Of a DNA stretch of 38,116 nt, positions 15,723 through 23,921 are shown in pieces. Each line of letters starts with the position of its first letter. Positions within the stretch are counted from its first letter, which is position 1. The notes beneath the pieces were generated by a model. The model did not search any database, was not told where the DNA came from, and saw nothing but the letters and a program-made list of their open reading frames with translations. The position numbers and the translations under genes were made by a program. Location of the stretch: positions 1 to 38,116 of the forward strand of contig NZ_LTAY01000032.1 in NCBI RefSeq assembly GCF_002050515.1, read 5' to 3'. This DNA is from Clostridium thermobutyricum DSM 4928. GTDB lineage: Bacteria > Bacillota > Clostridia > Clostridiales > Clostridiaceae.

Positions 15723-15785
15723 TAAATATATGTAAATCTAGGTAAAATACCCTACGGATTTATAGATATTTAGGTCTTTTTTTTT
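15718..15785 (+). terminator. RAT-controlled terminator of the PTS leader
   Basis: AGACTTAAATAT pairs with ATATTTAGGTCT (one G-U), extended inward by TAAATC/GATTTA, and is followed by nine or more T residues. Without antiterminator binding to RAT 2 it should end transcription about 60 nt before the PTS start. Confidence 0.85.
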
Positions 15786-15845
15786 ATTTTTTATTTTATA
15801 ACCTAAAGGAATTATATTACAAAAATTTTTAAGGAGGAATTATTA

Positions 15846-17498
15846 ATGTTACAAACTTTACAAAGAATAGGAAAAGCAATAATGCTTCCAATCGCAGCAT
15901 TACCAATTGCCGGAATATTGCTTGGAATTGGAGGAGCTTTATTAGGAATAGCTGGACTTGAAAATGCACCTTCAGTATATGCTCCACTTATTTCATTTGT
16001 TAATATCCCTGTTGTTACAGCAATATTAACTGTAATGAAAAATATTGGAGATATAGTATTTGGAAATTTACCAATTTTATTTGCAGTAGGAGTTGCTGTT
16101 GGACTTGCTAAAAAAGATAAAGGAACTGCTGGACTTGCTTCTGTTTTTGGATTCATAGTTATGAACCAAGTTATATCAACTCTTTTATCATTAGGAGTTA
16201 CTCAACTTGGAGTTATTACTCCTGATAATGTAGGCAAATATGGAACTTATGTTACTACAAACTTAGGAATTTTTACACTTAATATGTCAGTATTTGGAGG
16301 AATCATTACTGGTATAGTTACTTCAATACTTCACAATAAATTTTATAATATAGAATTACCACCTGTTATAGGATTTTTTGCAGGTTCAAGATTTGTACCA
16401 ATTATCACTGCTTTAGTAATGGCTTTAGTTGGAGGAATACTTGCTTTCGCTTGGCCAGTTGTACAAAATGGAATTTCTTTAATTGCTGAATTAGTTAAAA
16501 ATGCTGGATATATTGGAACTTTACTTTATGGAATTGTTGAAAGAGCATTAATTCCATTTGGATTACATCATGTATTCTATACTCCATTCTGGTTTGGTTC
16601 ATTTGTTGAAGGAAATGTTATTATTGATGGTGTTAATACAGTTGTTGCCGGAGCTAATACTGCTTACTTTGCTCAATTATCAAGTATGTCTGATTTAGTT
16701 GGAGCTACTCCAGCTGTTATGTCTAATATAGTTTCTGGTACAACAAGATTTATGGCAGGTAAATTCCCATTCATGATGTTTGGTCTTCCTGCAGCTGCTT
16801 TTGCAATGTATAAATGTGCACATCCAACTAAAAAGAAATTAGTTGGTTCACTTATGATTTCAGCAGCTGTTACTTCATTATTAACTGGTATTACAGAACC
16901 ATTAGAATTTACATTCCTTTTCGTAGCACCTGTTCTTTACGGAGTTCATTGTTTACTTGCTGGACTTTCATTTATGCTAATGGATATATTTAATGTATTT
17001 ATAGGAATGACATTCTCTGGAGGCTTAATTGATTTCTCATTATTTGGATTATTACCAGCTGGTGCTGGAGTTCCAACAAAATGGTTCATGGTATTAGCTG
17101 TTGGAGCTGTTTATGCAGTAGTTTACTACTTCTTATTCTCATTCTTAATTAAGAAGTTTAATTTAAAAACTCCAGGTAGAGATTCAGAAGAAAAAGAAAC
17201 TAAATTATTTACTAAAAAAGATTTCCAAGGAACTAATAATTCTACTGGAAATGATGTAAAAGATAATGCTCCTAAGGTTCTTGAAGCTTTAGGTGGAGAA
17301 GAAAATATTGTAAGTGTAGATGCTTGTATAACTAGACTTAGAGTAGAAGTTAAGCACAAAGATATTGTTGATAAAGAAACATTAACTGGACTTGGTGCTG
17401 CTGGAGTTGTCGAAGTTGGAAATGGTGTACAAGTTATATTCGGAGCTAAAGCTAATAGTTATAAGAATGAAATTAACTCAATCATAGGTGATGAGTAA
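15846..17498 (+). CDS. PTS sugar transporter EIICB, glucose/maltose class
   Basis: This 550-aa permease imports and phosphorylates a sugar. The EIIC domain (residues 1 to about 430, about 10 membrane segments) begins QRIGKAIMLPIAALPIAGIL and has LIPFGLHH and the active-site loop GITEPLEF. A linker (FNLKTPGRDSEE) leads to the EIIB domain with the phosphorylated cysteine in DACITRLRV (Cys494). There is no EIIA domain, so a separate EIIA-Glc is needed. Several blocks, including the linker, are closer to E. coli MalX than to PtsG, so maltose or another alpha-glucoside is as likely as glucose. AAGGAGGAA precedes the ATG. Confidence 0.92.
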   Translation: MLQTLQRIGKAIMLPIAALPIAGILLGIGGALLGIAGLENAPSVYAPLISFVNIPVVTAILTVMKNIGDIVFGNLPILFAVGVAVGLAKKDKGTAGLASVFGFIVMNQVISTLLSLGVTQLGVITPDNVGKYGTYVTTNLGIFTLNMSVFGGIITGIVTSILHNKFYNIELPPVIGFFAGSRFVPIITALVMALVGGILAFAWPVVQNGISLIAELVKNAGYIGTLLYGIVERALIPFGLHHVFYTPFWFGSFVEGNVIIDGVNTVVAGANTAYFAQLSSMSDLVGATPAVMSNIVSGTTRFMAGKFPFMMFGLPAAAFAMYKCAHPTKKKLVGSLMISAAVTSLLTGITEPLEFTFLFVAPVLYGVHCLLAGLSFMLMDIFNVFIGMTFSGGLIDFSLFGLLPAGAGVPTKWFMVLAVGAVYAVVYYFLFSFLIKKFNLKTPGRDSEEKETKLFTKKDFQGTNNSTGNDVKDNAPKVLEALGGEENIVSVDACITRLRVEVKHKDIVDKETLTGLGAAGVVEVGNGVQVIFGAKANSYKNEINSIIGDE

Positions 17499-17547
17499 TT
17501 CATATAAATAAAACCAATCTCAAAATTACATTAACATTAACCTAAAG

Positions 17548-17578
17548 AAAAAGAGTATCCTTAATGGATACTCTTTTT
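17548..17578 (+). terminator. Terminator after the PTS gene
   Basis: The perfect 13-bp arms AAAAAGAGTATCC and GGATACTCTTTTT with a 5-nt loop end in a T run. Confidence 0.9.
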
Positions 17579-17644
17579 TTCTGCAGAAATTTGAAGTAAT
17601 AATTATATAAAATAACTTATTTCTTCAATAAAATAAATCTAGAT

Positions 17645-17698
17645 TTATGGGCTATTATCTTGACTAGATTCTGTTACAGGAAATTTGCTGTTTGAATC
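17645..17698 (-). pseudogene. Possible decayed vWA remnant of the DUF2828 gene
   Basis: After the DUF2828 stop, in another frame, the minus strand reads KFPVTESSQDNSP and then a stop. It resembles a worn form of the vWA metal-site block expected next in this family (PV-D-S-G-S-x-x-x-P). The segment between is shortened and full of stops. The match is short, so it is only suggestive. Confidence 0.3.
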
Positions 17699-17757
17699 TA
17701 AATAATAACTTAATAATATTTTACTAAAATATTATTATTTTTTCTAGTCTAATTATA

Positions 17758-18513
17758 TTAATTTATTTCTACCAAATTATATCTTTCTGAATTTAATACT
17801 TCTTCTATGGAACTATACTTTAAATTTCTTATATTAAATCTATCTTTCTTTATTCTATTTTTAAAGTTTAAATAATTCTCTTTATCTTTTTCTAAAAATA
17901 ATTTTTTATATTTTCTAATTGCTGTACTAGGAACTTTTGAATAATTTATCTTACTATAGCTTTTAAAAGTTATATTAGTTTCAACTATATTTATTTTTCT
18001 TCTAAGATAACTTAATATTTTTCTATACTGTCTAGGAGTAAATCCCATTCCTTTTATAGTTTTTCTAGCTAAAGCTCTAGTTTCTTTAGAAGAAGTATTT
18101 TCTGACTTTAACCATTTAGCTAATAAAGATGGCTTTTTCTTTTCTAAATCTCTTTCTAATTGTTTTCTAAATAATTTCATAACATTATCTTCAAGCTCTG
18201 TATCAAATAAAGAATAAAAATCATCCCATCTCCCATAATAAGGAATAAGATGAGCATTTTTCTTAATTATATCTGGATAATTTTCTCCTAAATACTTTAA
18301 TATAATTCTAAAACTTCTTTTTTCTCCTAATCCTGCTTTAATATCTCTTGAATAAAATAATATTTTCATAGTGTCTAGTTTTGAAACTTTAAAAGAATTA
18401 TCCAAAGCTTCTATAATAGTATTTTGATCTAGCTTTCTACTATTTTTTAAAACTTTAAATAATATATCAGTTTCCGCTTTAACTTTATAAGTAATTTCTA
18501 TTGAGTCCAGCAT
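17758..18513 (-). CDS. DUF2828 protein, C-terminally truncated
   Basis: The 251 residues match the N-terminal half of the DUF2828 family (T31B5_30-type vWA proteins): ILFYSRDIKAGLGEKRSFRI, HLIPYYGRWDDFYSLF, LAKWLKSENTSSKETRALAR, GFTPRQYRKILSYLR and YSKVPSTAIRKYKKLF are characteristic. Full-length members are about 450-550 aa and end in a von Willebrand A domain with a DxSxS metal site, which is missing here. The last 25 residues diverge and stop. GGAGGT precedes the ATG, so the half-protein may still be made. The helical half is alpha-repeat-like and, in my view, reminiscent of the TROVE domain of Ro proteins, but this is inference. Confidence 0.8.
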   Translation of the reverse strand: MLDSIEITYKVKAETDILFKVLKNSRKLDQNTIIEALDNSFKVSKLDTMKILFYSRDIKAGLGEKRSFRIILKYLGENYPDIIKKNAHLIPYYGRWDDFYSLFDTELEDNVMKLFRKQLERDLEKKKPSLLAKWLKSENTSSKETRALARKTIKGMGFTPRQYRKILSYLRRKINIVETNITFKSYSKINYSKVPSTAIRKYKKLFLEKDKENYLNFKNRIKKDRFNIRNLKYSSIEEVLNSERYNLVEIN

Positions 18514-18852
18514 CCTGTACCTCCAATCTTTAGTTTAAGTTTCTACATATTTTCTTCTATTCACTTTGCTATAAGAGTTAATATTCTAATTAAAATTTAT
18601 CTCTTATATATAAGTTAATTCTTACTTCAAATAAAATTTGATTTAATAATATATTAAAAGTATACAAAACTTAATTTATCAAATCAAAGCAGTTGTATTT
18701 ATGTTATATAAAAATTTAAAATCTCAAATATATATTTTTTATAATTATTATTTTTTTAAATCTCAATTTTATTTTTTTATATTGCTTAATTTAAAGATAC
18801 AGATAATATTTCACGTAAATTTTAAATAATTCCACTTTTAATATTTCGTTAA
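18514..18852. other. Intergenic region, very A/T-rich
   Basis: This lies between the divergent DUF2828 and permease units. I see long A/T runs and no gene or stable hairpin. The leftward DUF2828 promoter must be here but is not clear. Confidence 0.4.
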
Positions 18853-18882
18853 TTGACATAATATTTTAAATCATATTATAAT
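18853..18882 (+). promoter_or_regulatory. Promoter of the purine permease unit
   Basis: TTGACA (18853-18858) and TATAAT (18877-18882) are separated by 18 bp. The predicted start near 18889 lies just before the riboswitch P1 helix. Confidence 0.8.
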
Positions 18883-18891
18883 AACATTCGT

Positions 18892-18965
18892 AAGATTCGT
18901 ATAATTCTAGTAATTGGTCTAGAAGTTTCTACCAGACACCGTAAATGTCTTGGCTATGAGTTATT
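18892..18965 (+). promoter_or_regulatory. Purine riboswitch, guanine-like variant
   Basis: The aptamer has the conserved J1/2 (TATAAT), P2 (TTCTAG/CTAGAA), L2 with GG (TAATTGG), J2/3 TTTCTACC, P3 (AGACA/TGTCT) and L3 CCGTAAA. P1 forms from TTCGTA and TATGAG. The specificity base before TATG is C, as in guanine rather than adenine switches. J3/1 reads TGGC instead of the usual GAC: one inserted base and an A-to-G change next to the ligand contact. No terminator hairpin is seen between the aptamer and the gene, so the output may be translational or unusual. Confidence 0.85.
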
Positions 18966-19045
18966 TGCAATTTATTTAGAATATTATTTTCTTTATTAAA
19001 TTTCAGATTTCTCTACATTCATACTAAAGATTGTGAGGGATACAA

Positions 19046-20398
19046 ATGAAATTACCACTTAACAAAATTTTTTCCTATAGGGAAGAAAAAATCAATGTAA
19101 AGCAAGAAATTAGAGCTGGAATAACCACATTTCTTGCCATGTCTTACATAATAGCAGTAAATCCTTTAGTACTTCATAGTACAGGTATGCCATTAGCTCC
19201 TCTTGTTACAACTACATGCATATCTGCAATTATTTCAACTTTTCTTATGGCTTTTTATGCTAAACTTCCTTTTGCATTAGCATCAGGAATGGGACTTAAT
19301 ACTTTTTTTGCATATACAGTATGCCGTGAATACGGAATATCTTGGCAAATAGCTTTAGCAGCTGTATTTGTTGAAGGTATTGTTTTTGTTATTTTATCTT
19401 TAACTTCAATTCGTGAATCTGTTGCACATGCAATTCCACATAATCTTAAAATTTCTATTACAGCTGGAATAGGATTATTTATAGCTTTTATAGGGCTTCA
19501 AAATGCAAATATTATAATTGCTAATAAAACAAATTTAGTTGGACTTGGTAATTTTGCTTCTCCAACAGTAATAATAGCTTTTATAGGACTTGTAATAATC
19601 ACTGTTCTTGAAAAGAAAAAAATTAAAGGTTCAATACTTATTGGTATAGTAGTTTGTACTGCAATTGCATGGATATATGCTTTAATTGACCCTTCAGGTG
19701 CTAATAAATATTCTATTTCTTTACCAAATGGTATAATCGCTTTTGCATCACCTATGCCTATAGTTGGTAAATTAGACTTTTCATTTATTCATTCTATGAA
19801 AGGATTTTTATCTTTTATAGGAATTACTTTCACTTTCCTTTTTGTTGATTTCTTTGGGACAGTTGGCTCAGTTTTAGGACTAGCTACTAAAGCTGGGTTA
19901 GTTGAGGAAGATGGAAAGTTTCCTAGAATAGGTAAGGCTCTTTTAGTTGATGCTGTTGGTACAACTTGTGGTTCATTGCTTGGTACATCAGCAATCTCTA
20001 CTTTTGTAGAAAGTAGCACTGGTATTGCTGAAGGAGGAAAGACTGGTTTAACAGCATTTGTTGTTGGATGTTTATTTACAATATCACTATTCTTCTCTCC
20101 ATTATTTGTTGCAATTCCTTCTTGCGCTACTGCACCTGCACTTATATATGTAGGATATTTAATGCTTAGTATAATAACAAATATAGATTTTACTAATATT
20201 ACTGAAGCTCTTCCAGCATTTATAACAATAATATTAATGCCACTTTCTTATTCAATTGGTGATGGAATAATATATGGTATTTTATCTTATGTAGTTATTA
20301 ATTTATTTTATAATTTAATCTCTAAAAAAAGTAAAAGAATTAAATTAAATCCTATATTAATAACCCTGAGTATCTTGTTTATAATAAAATTGATATAA
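19046..20398 (+). CDS. pbuG: AzgA/PbuG-type purine permease
   Basis: This 450-aa polytopic transporter belongs to the NCS2/AzgA family, which imports hypoxanthine, guanine or adenine with protons. It starts with the typical cytoplasmic entry FSYREEKINVKQEIRAGITTFLAM-like block (residues about 9-32) and contains GMGLNTFFAYTVC, FLFVDFFGTVGSVLG, the substrate-site stretch TSAISTFVESSTGIAEGG, and IPSCATAPALIYVG. GAGGGA lies 5 nt before the ATG. The guanine-type riboswitch in its leader agrees with an import role in purine supply. Guanine/hypoxanthine is the likelier substrate because of the switch class. Confidence 0.93.
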   Translation: MKLPLNKIFSYREEKINVKQEIRAGITTFLAMSYIIAVNPLVLHSTGMPLAPLVTTTCISAIISTFLMAFYAKLPFALASGMGLNTFFAYTVCREYGISWQIALAAVFVEGIVFVILSLTSIRESVAHAIPHNLKISITAGIGLFIAFIGLQNANIIIANKTNLVGLGNFASPTVIIAFIGLVIITVLEKKKIKGSILIGIVVCTAIAWIYALIDPSGANKYSISLPNGIIAFASPMPIVGKLDFSFIHSMKGFLSFIGITFTFLFVDFFGTVGSVLGLATKAGLVEEDGKFPRIGKALLVDAVGTTCGSLLGTSAISTFVESSTGIAEGGKTGLTAFVVGCLFTISLFFSPLFVAIPSCATAPALIYVGYLMLSIITNIDFTNITEALPAFITIILMPLSYSIGDGIIYGILSYVVINLFYNLISKKSKRIKLNPILITLSILFIIKLI

Positions 20399-20402
20399 AA
20401 AT

Positions 20403-20428
20403 AAATCAGAGGATTTTTCCTCTGATTT
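20403..20428. terminator. Bidirectional terminator between permease and adhesin genes
   Basis: The perfect 10-bp arms AAATCAGAGG and CCTCTGATTT (with an outer A/T extension) lie between the two convergent stops. T-rich sequence follows on the plus strand. Confidence 0.85.
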
Positions 20429-20437
20429 ATTTTTTAT

Positions 20438-23248
20438 TTATTTAGTTACTGGATTTTTCTTTTTTAAATTTATGCCTAATAATAGTGCAAGTGACCCTAA
20501 TATTCCAGCAACTTCAGGAATGTTACTAGTATCTCCTGTCTTTGGATTTTCAGAGTTTTCACTCTTAGATACATGTAGAACTACATTTCCATTTACATTC
20601 CCAAAAATATTAGGCATTTTATGTACTTTAACTCCATTTATTGTTATGTTATTTAATTTATATCCTTCTGGAATTGTTGGAATAGGAACATTAGCTTTTT
20701 CTCCTTTAACTCCGGATATAACTCTAGGAATACCAATTGGTTCTCCTTTATCATTTTCAATACTTACTTTTATATTCTTAACTCCACTTCCATTAGAATT
20801 ATTTTTTATATCTTTAGCTATATGATATTCTATAGTTTCATTTTCATTTCCAAATATTGAAGGTATTCCATTTACTGTTTGACCTTCCCCATTTGTTACT
20901 TTTACTAAATGATATCCAGATGGAATTGACGGAGTTTTCACTGTAACTTTAGCATTTGGCGTACCTGTTACCACTTTTGGAGTTCCTATCTCTTTCCCAT
21001 TTGCATCTATAACTTTTATAGTTATGTTTGGATTTTTAGCTACGTGATAAATTATATTATAATCACTATCTCCAAAAGTATTTGGTATTTTTGTTATAAC
21101 TTTTCCGTTATCAGTTATATTTACTAAATGATATCCATTTGGTACTTCTGGTGTTTTTAAATTTATTTTATCTCCTGGTTCCCCAGTTGCACTTTCCGGA
21201 GTTCCTATAACTTTATTATCTGATCCTTCTATACTTATTGTTGTTTTAGTTGGATTTTTTTCTACATGATAAATTATAATTTCATCTTTATCTCCGAATG
21301 TTGAAGGTATTCCATTTACAGTTTTTCCTTCACTATTTGTAACATTTACTAAGTGGTATCCTTCTGGAATTGAAGGAACTTTTGCTGTAACTTTAGAACT
21401 TGGATCTCCTGTTACAATTTCTGATTTTCCTAATTCTTTTCCTTTTGAATCTATCACTTTTACTGTTATACTTGGATTTTTAGCCACATGATAAATTATA
21501 TTATCATTATTATCTCCAAAAGTACTTGGTACGTTTGTTATAACTTTTCCGTTATCAGTTATATTAACTAAATGATATCCTTCTGGTATTTGAGGATCTT
21601 TTAAATTTGTTTTATCTCCTGGTTCCCCAGTTGCACTTTCCGGAGTTCCTATAACTTTTCCATTTGATCCTTCTATACTTATTATTGTTTTAGTTGGATT
21701 CTTTTCTACATGATAAATTATATTATCATCACTATCCCCAAAAGTATTTGGTACATTTGTTATAACTTTTCCGTTATCAGTTATATTAACTAAATGATAT
21801 CCTTCTGGTATTTGAGGATCTTTTAAATTTGTTTTATCTCCTGGTTCCCCAGTTGCACTTTCCGGAGTTCCTATAACTTTATCATCTGATCCTTCTATAC
21901 TTATTATTGTTTTAGTTGGATTTTTTTCTACATGATAAATTATAGTTTCATCTTTATCTCCGAATGTTGAAGGTATTCCATTTACTATTTCTCCTTCACC
22001 ATTTGTAACATTTACTAAGTGATATCCTTTTGGAATTGATGGAACTTTTGCTATAACTTTAGAACTTGGATCTCCTGTTACAACTTCTGAATTTCCTAAT
22101 TCTTTTCCTTTTGAATCTACAACTTTTACTGTTATATTTGGATTTTTAGCCACATGATAAATTATATTATCATCACTATCTCCAAATGTACTTGGAGCAT
22201 TTTTTACAACTTTTCCGTTGTCAGTTATATTAACTAAATGATATCCTTCTGGTATTTCTGGTGTTTTTAAATTTATTTTATCTCCTGGTTCCCCAGTTGC
22301 ACTTTCTGGAGTTCCTATAGCTTTTCCATTTGATCCTTCTATACTTATTGTTGTCTTTATTTTACTTGAATCTGGTATTTGTCCTGGAGTTAAATTTATA
22401 TTTATCATTCCATTTCCCATTACAACCCAAGCTTGATTTTCTGGACAAACAAAAGATGATGGCATTTTAGAGGTTAAGTATGTTCCATTTCCTGCATCTT
22501 GATAATAATCAAGTTTTTTTATAGTATAGTTTACTGCCCCAGGTAGATATTGTGCAAAATATCTTGTAAATTTACCTTCCTTATTTTTTACATAAAAATA
22601 TATATCTCCTGCTGATTGAGAATTTGTATAAACATTAACTGTACCATCTTTCCCTATTTTGACTTGTTTTAATTTTTTTATTTCATTAACTTGACTTGTT
22701 GTGCTAAGTGGATTTAATGAATAATATACGTTTTTACCATTGTATTCCTCTGGTAATCCTGATTTTATATTCATTTTAAACACATCTAAAGCATGAAACT
22801 CCACTCCTTTTGCTTCATACGCTAAAGTACATTTACTTAAATCAAATTGTTTAAATTGAGAATTAGCTATATAAAACTTTACATTTAATGGTTTATTCAC
22901 AGGAATATCATTACCATTTTCAGCTTTTGGAACTATATAATGCTTTACACCATCTATCATTGTAGTTTTGATTTCTCCAACAGTAACTTGTCCATAACCT
23001 TCAACTTCTACATAAAGATATTTTCCACTTATATCTTTATCACTAGTAAAAGTTATATTATTTAATGATATATAACTTGCTTGATCATAAGCATCTATAT
23101 TATTAGTAATATTTGAATTATTTTGCTCTTGAACTTTTATATTAGCAACATTATTAATATTATCTGCATGAGCAATTACAGGATTAATATAAATTCCTCC
23201 TACAATAGTTGCAGTTGCTATAATAGCAGCTATTCTTTTCCTATTCAA
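20438..23248 (-). CDS. Sortase-anchored adhesin with eight MucBP-like repeats
   Basis: This 936-aa surface protein starts at a TTG (AGGAGGG 7 nt upstream) with a signal peptide (KRIAAIIATATIVGG..., cleavage near AHAD). Residues about 50-290 form a unique N-terminal region that could bind a ligand. Residues about 298-890 are eight repeats of 73-74 aa, each with PxIPxGYHLVNIT and PxxFGxxxxxIxYHV, resembling MucBP/adhesin repeats. Two types alternate: A (TISIEGS..., repeats 1, 3, 4, 6) and B (ITVKVID..., repeats 2, 5, 7), then a divergent eighth. The C-terminus has the sorting motif NPKTG (901-905), a hydrophobic span and a basic tail. Two c-di-GMP-II riboswitches lie in the leader. Confidence 0.9.
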   Translation of the reverse strand: MNRKRIAAIIATATIVGGIYINPVIAHADNINNVANIKVQEQNNSNITNNIDAYDQASYISLNNITFTSDKDISGKYLYVEVEGYGQVTVGEIKTTMIDGVKHYIVPKAENGNDIPVNKPLNVKFYIANSQFKQFDLSKCTLAYEAKGVEFHALDVFKMNIKSGLPEEYNGKNVYYSLNPLSTTSQVNEIKKLKQVKIGKDGTVNVYTNSQSAGDIYFYVKNKEGKFTRYFAQYLPGAVNYTIKKLDYYQDAGNGTYLTSKMPSSFVCPENQAWVVMGNGMININLTPGQIPDSSKIKTTISIEGSNGKAIGTPESATGEPGDKINLKTPEIPEGYHLVNITDNGKVVKNAPSTFGDSDDNIIYHVAKNPNITVKVVDSKGKELGNSEVVTGDPSSKVIAKVPSIPKGYHLVNVTNGEGEIVNGIPSTFGDKDETIIYHVEKNPTKTIISIEGSDDKVIGTPESATGEPGDKTNLKDPQIPEGYHLVNITDNGKVITNVPNTFGDSDDNIIYHVEKNPTKTIISIEGSNGKVIGTPESATGEPGDKTNLKDPQIPEGYHLVNITDNGKVITNVPSTFGDNNDNIIYHVAKNPSITVKVIDSKGKELGKSEIVTGDPSSKVTAKVPSIPEGYHLVNVTNSEGKTVNGIPSTFGDKDEIIIYHVEKNPTKTTISIEGSDNKVIGTPESATGEPGDKINLKTPEVPNGYHLVNITDNGKVITKIPNTFGDSDYNIIYHVAKNPNITIKVIDANGKEIGTPKVVTGTPNAKVTVKTPSIPSGYHLVKVTNGEGQTVNGIPSIFGNENETIEYHIAKDIKNNSNGSGVKNIKVSIENDKGEPIGIPRVISGVKGEKANVPIPTIPEGYKLNNITINGVKVHKMPNIFGNVNGNVVLHVSKSENSENPKTGDTSNIPEVAGILGSLALLLGINLKKKNPVTK
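20579..22357 (-). repeat. Eight tandem ~222-bp coding repeats of the adhesin
   Basis: The repeat order from the N-terminus is A-B-A-A-B-A-B-C. Repeats 3 and 4 are nearly identical over their DNA, which points to a recent duplication or gene conversion. Copy number is likely to vary between strains, and short-read assemblies may collapse the array. Confidence 0.85.
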
Positions 23249-23317
23249 TGAATTTCCCTCCTAGAATTAAATTTACATAACTTAACTTTCTCTTATTTAA
23301 AAATAATTCTTTATAAA

Positions 23318-23358
23318 TAAAAAGACTGATTTTTCAATTTCTATTGAATAAATCAGTC
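23318..23358 (-). terminator. Expression-platform terminator of the proximal c-di-GMP-II switch
   Basis: On the minus strand GACTGATTT pairs with AAATCAGTC, with an inner TTCAAT/ATTGAA stem, followed by five U residues. Its first arm overlaps the 3' strand of aptamer P1 (CTGATT), so ligand binding should block it (ON switch). Confidence 0.85.
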
Positions 23359-23426
23359 GGTTGCACTACTAGCTCCATACATTTTAAAGTGCCCAAATAA
23401 AAAATGTATTTCTAAGCTTCAGATTT
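23351..23426 (-). promoter_or_regulatory. c-di-GMP-II riboswitch, proximal copy
   Basis: In sense the RNA contains TTTGGGCACTTTAAAATG followed by GAGCTAGTAGTGCAACCGAC, matching the core of the C. difficile class II c-di-GMP aptamer (TTGGGCACTT...TAGTAGTGCAACCGACC). The P2 helix AATACATTTT/AAAATGTAT and a P1 from AATCTG/CTGATT are present. It lies about 100 nt before the adhesin start. Confidence 0.92.
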
Positions 23427-23501
23427 TATATTAAATTCAAATTTATTTTAATTATTAATTCCTTATTGTATCTTTATATCCAAAAATTGAATTTTAAAAA
23501 T

Positions 23502-23542
23502 AAAAAAACTGATTTCTTCAATTTCTATTGAATAAATCAGTC
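23502..23542 (-). terminator. Expression-platform terminator of the distal c-di-GMP-II switch
   Basis: This has the same layout as the proximal copy: GACTGATTT pairs with AAATCAGT, with an inner TTCAAT/ATTGAA stem, and is followed by seven U residues. It overlaps P1 of the distal aptamer. Confidence 0.85.
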
Positions 23543-23610
23543 GGTTGCACTACTAGCTCCATACATTTAAAGTGCCCAAATAAAAAAATGTATTTCTAAG
23601 CTTCAGATTT
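23535..23610 (-). promoter_or_regulatory. c-di-GMP-II riboswitch, distal copy
   Basis: This is nearly base-for-base identical to the proximal copy from the GAAGCTTAGAAATACATTT block through the terminator; only a few A/T positions differ. The offset between copies is 184 bp. Each has its own terminator, so RNA polymerase must pass two ligand-gated stops to reach the adhesin gene. Confidence 0.92.
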
Positions 23611-23651
23611 TATATTCTATAAAGTTTTAATTTTTATAAATTATTTTATTC

Positions 23652-23657
23652 ATTATA
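23652..23657 (-). promoter_or_regulatory. Candidate -10 of the adhesin transcript
   Basis: TATAAT on the minus strand lies about 40 nt upstream of the distal aptamer. No good -35 is seen at 16-18 bp. The rest of 23658-23921 is A/T-rich without other visible features. Confidence 0.35.
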
Positions 23658-23921
23658 TAGCCATAACAATTATACATATTTTTTTATTTTTTTTAATATC
23701 TATATATTTCTTAATATTAACCTTATATTCATTTTTTAGTTATCACTTAAATGACTTTTCGTTTTATTAATATATTTTTATCTATTTATATAAAATATAT
23801 CTTTAAAAAAATTATTTTATATAAATCAATCTAAAATAAATTAATACTTTTTTAATTTTAATTACAAATTCTATGTAATGTTTTTATAAATATGTAGTTT
23901 TATAAAAATTCCATAAATGAA

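Noticed and set aside
15812..16156. Leftward frame opposite the start of the PTS gene
   Set aside because: It mirrors the codon pattern of the well-supported PTS gene and has no ribosome site.
17637..17745. Candidate structured RNA next to the DUF2828 gene (Y-RNA-like)
   Set aside because: The AATCTAG/CTAGATT and AGATTC/GAATCT pairings and the U-tailed AATAATATTTTA hairpin look structured, but no promoter fits and the same bases read better as a decayed vWA remnant. Kept as a weak alternative only.
20472..20825. Rightward frame opposite the adhesin C-terminus
   Set aside because: It is antisense to the repeats and anchor of the adhesin and shows no family features.
20579..22357. Regular repeats that could suggest a CRISPR array
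   Set aside because: The units are about 222 bp, in frame, and encode MucBP-like domains; there are no spacers or cas genes.
23318..23610. Paired repeats that could be a small mobile element
   Set aside because: The repeats are direct, not inverted, contain complete c-di-GMP-II aptamers and terminators, and there is no transposase.
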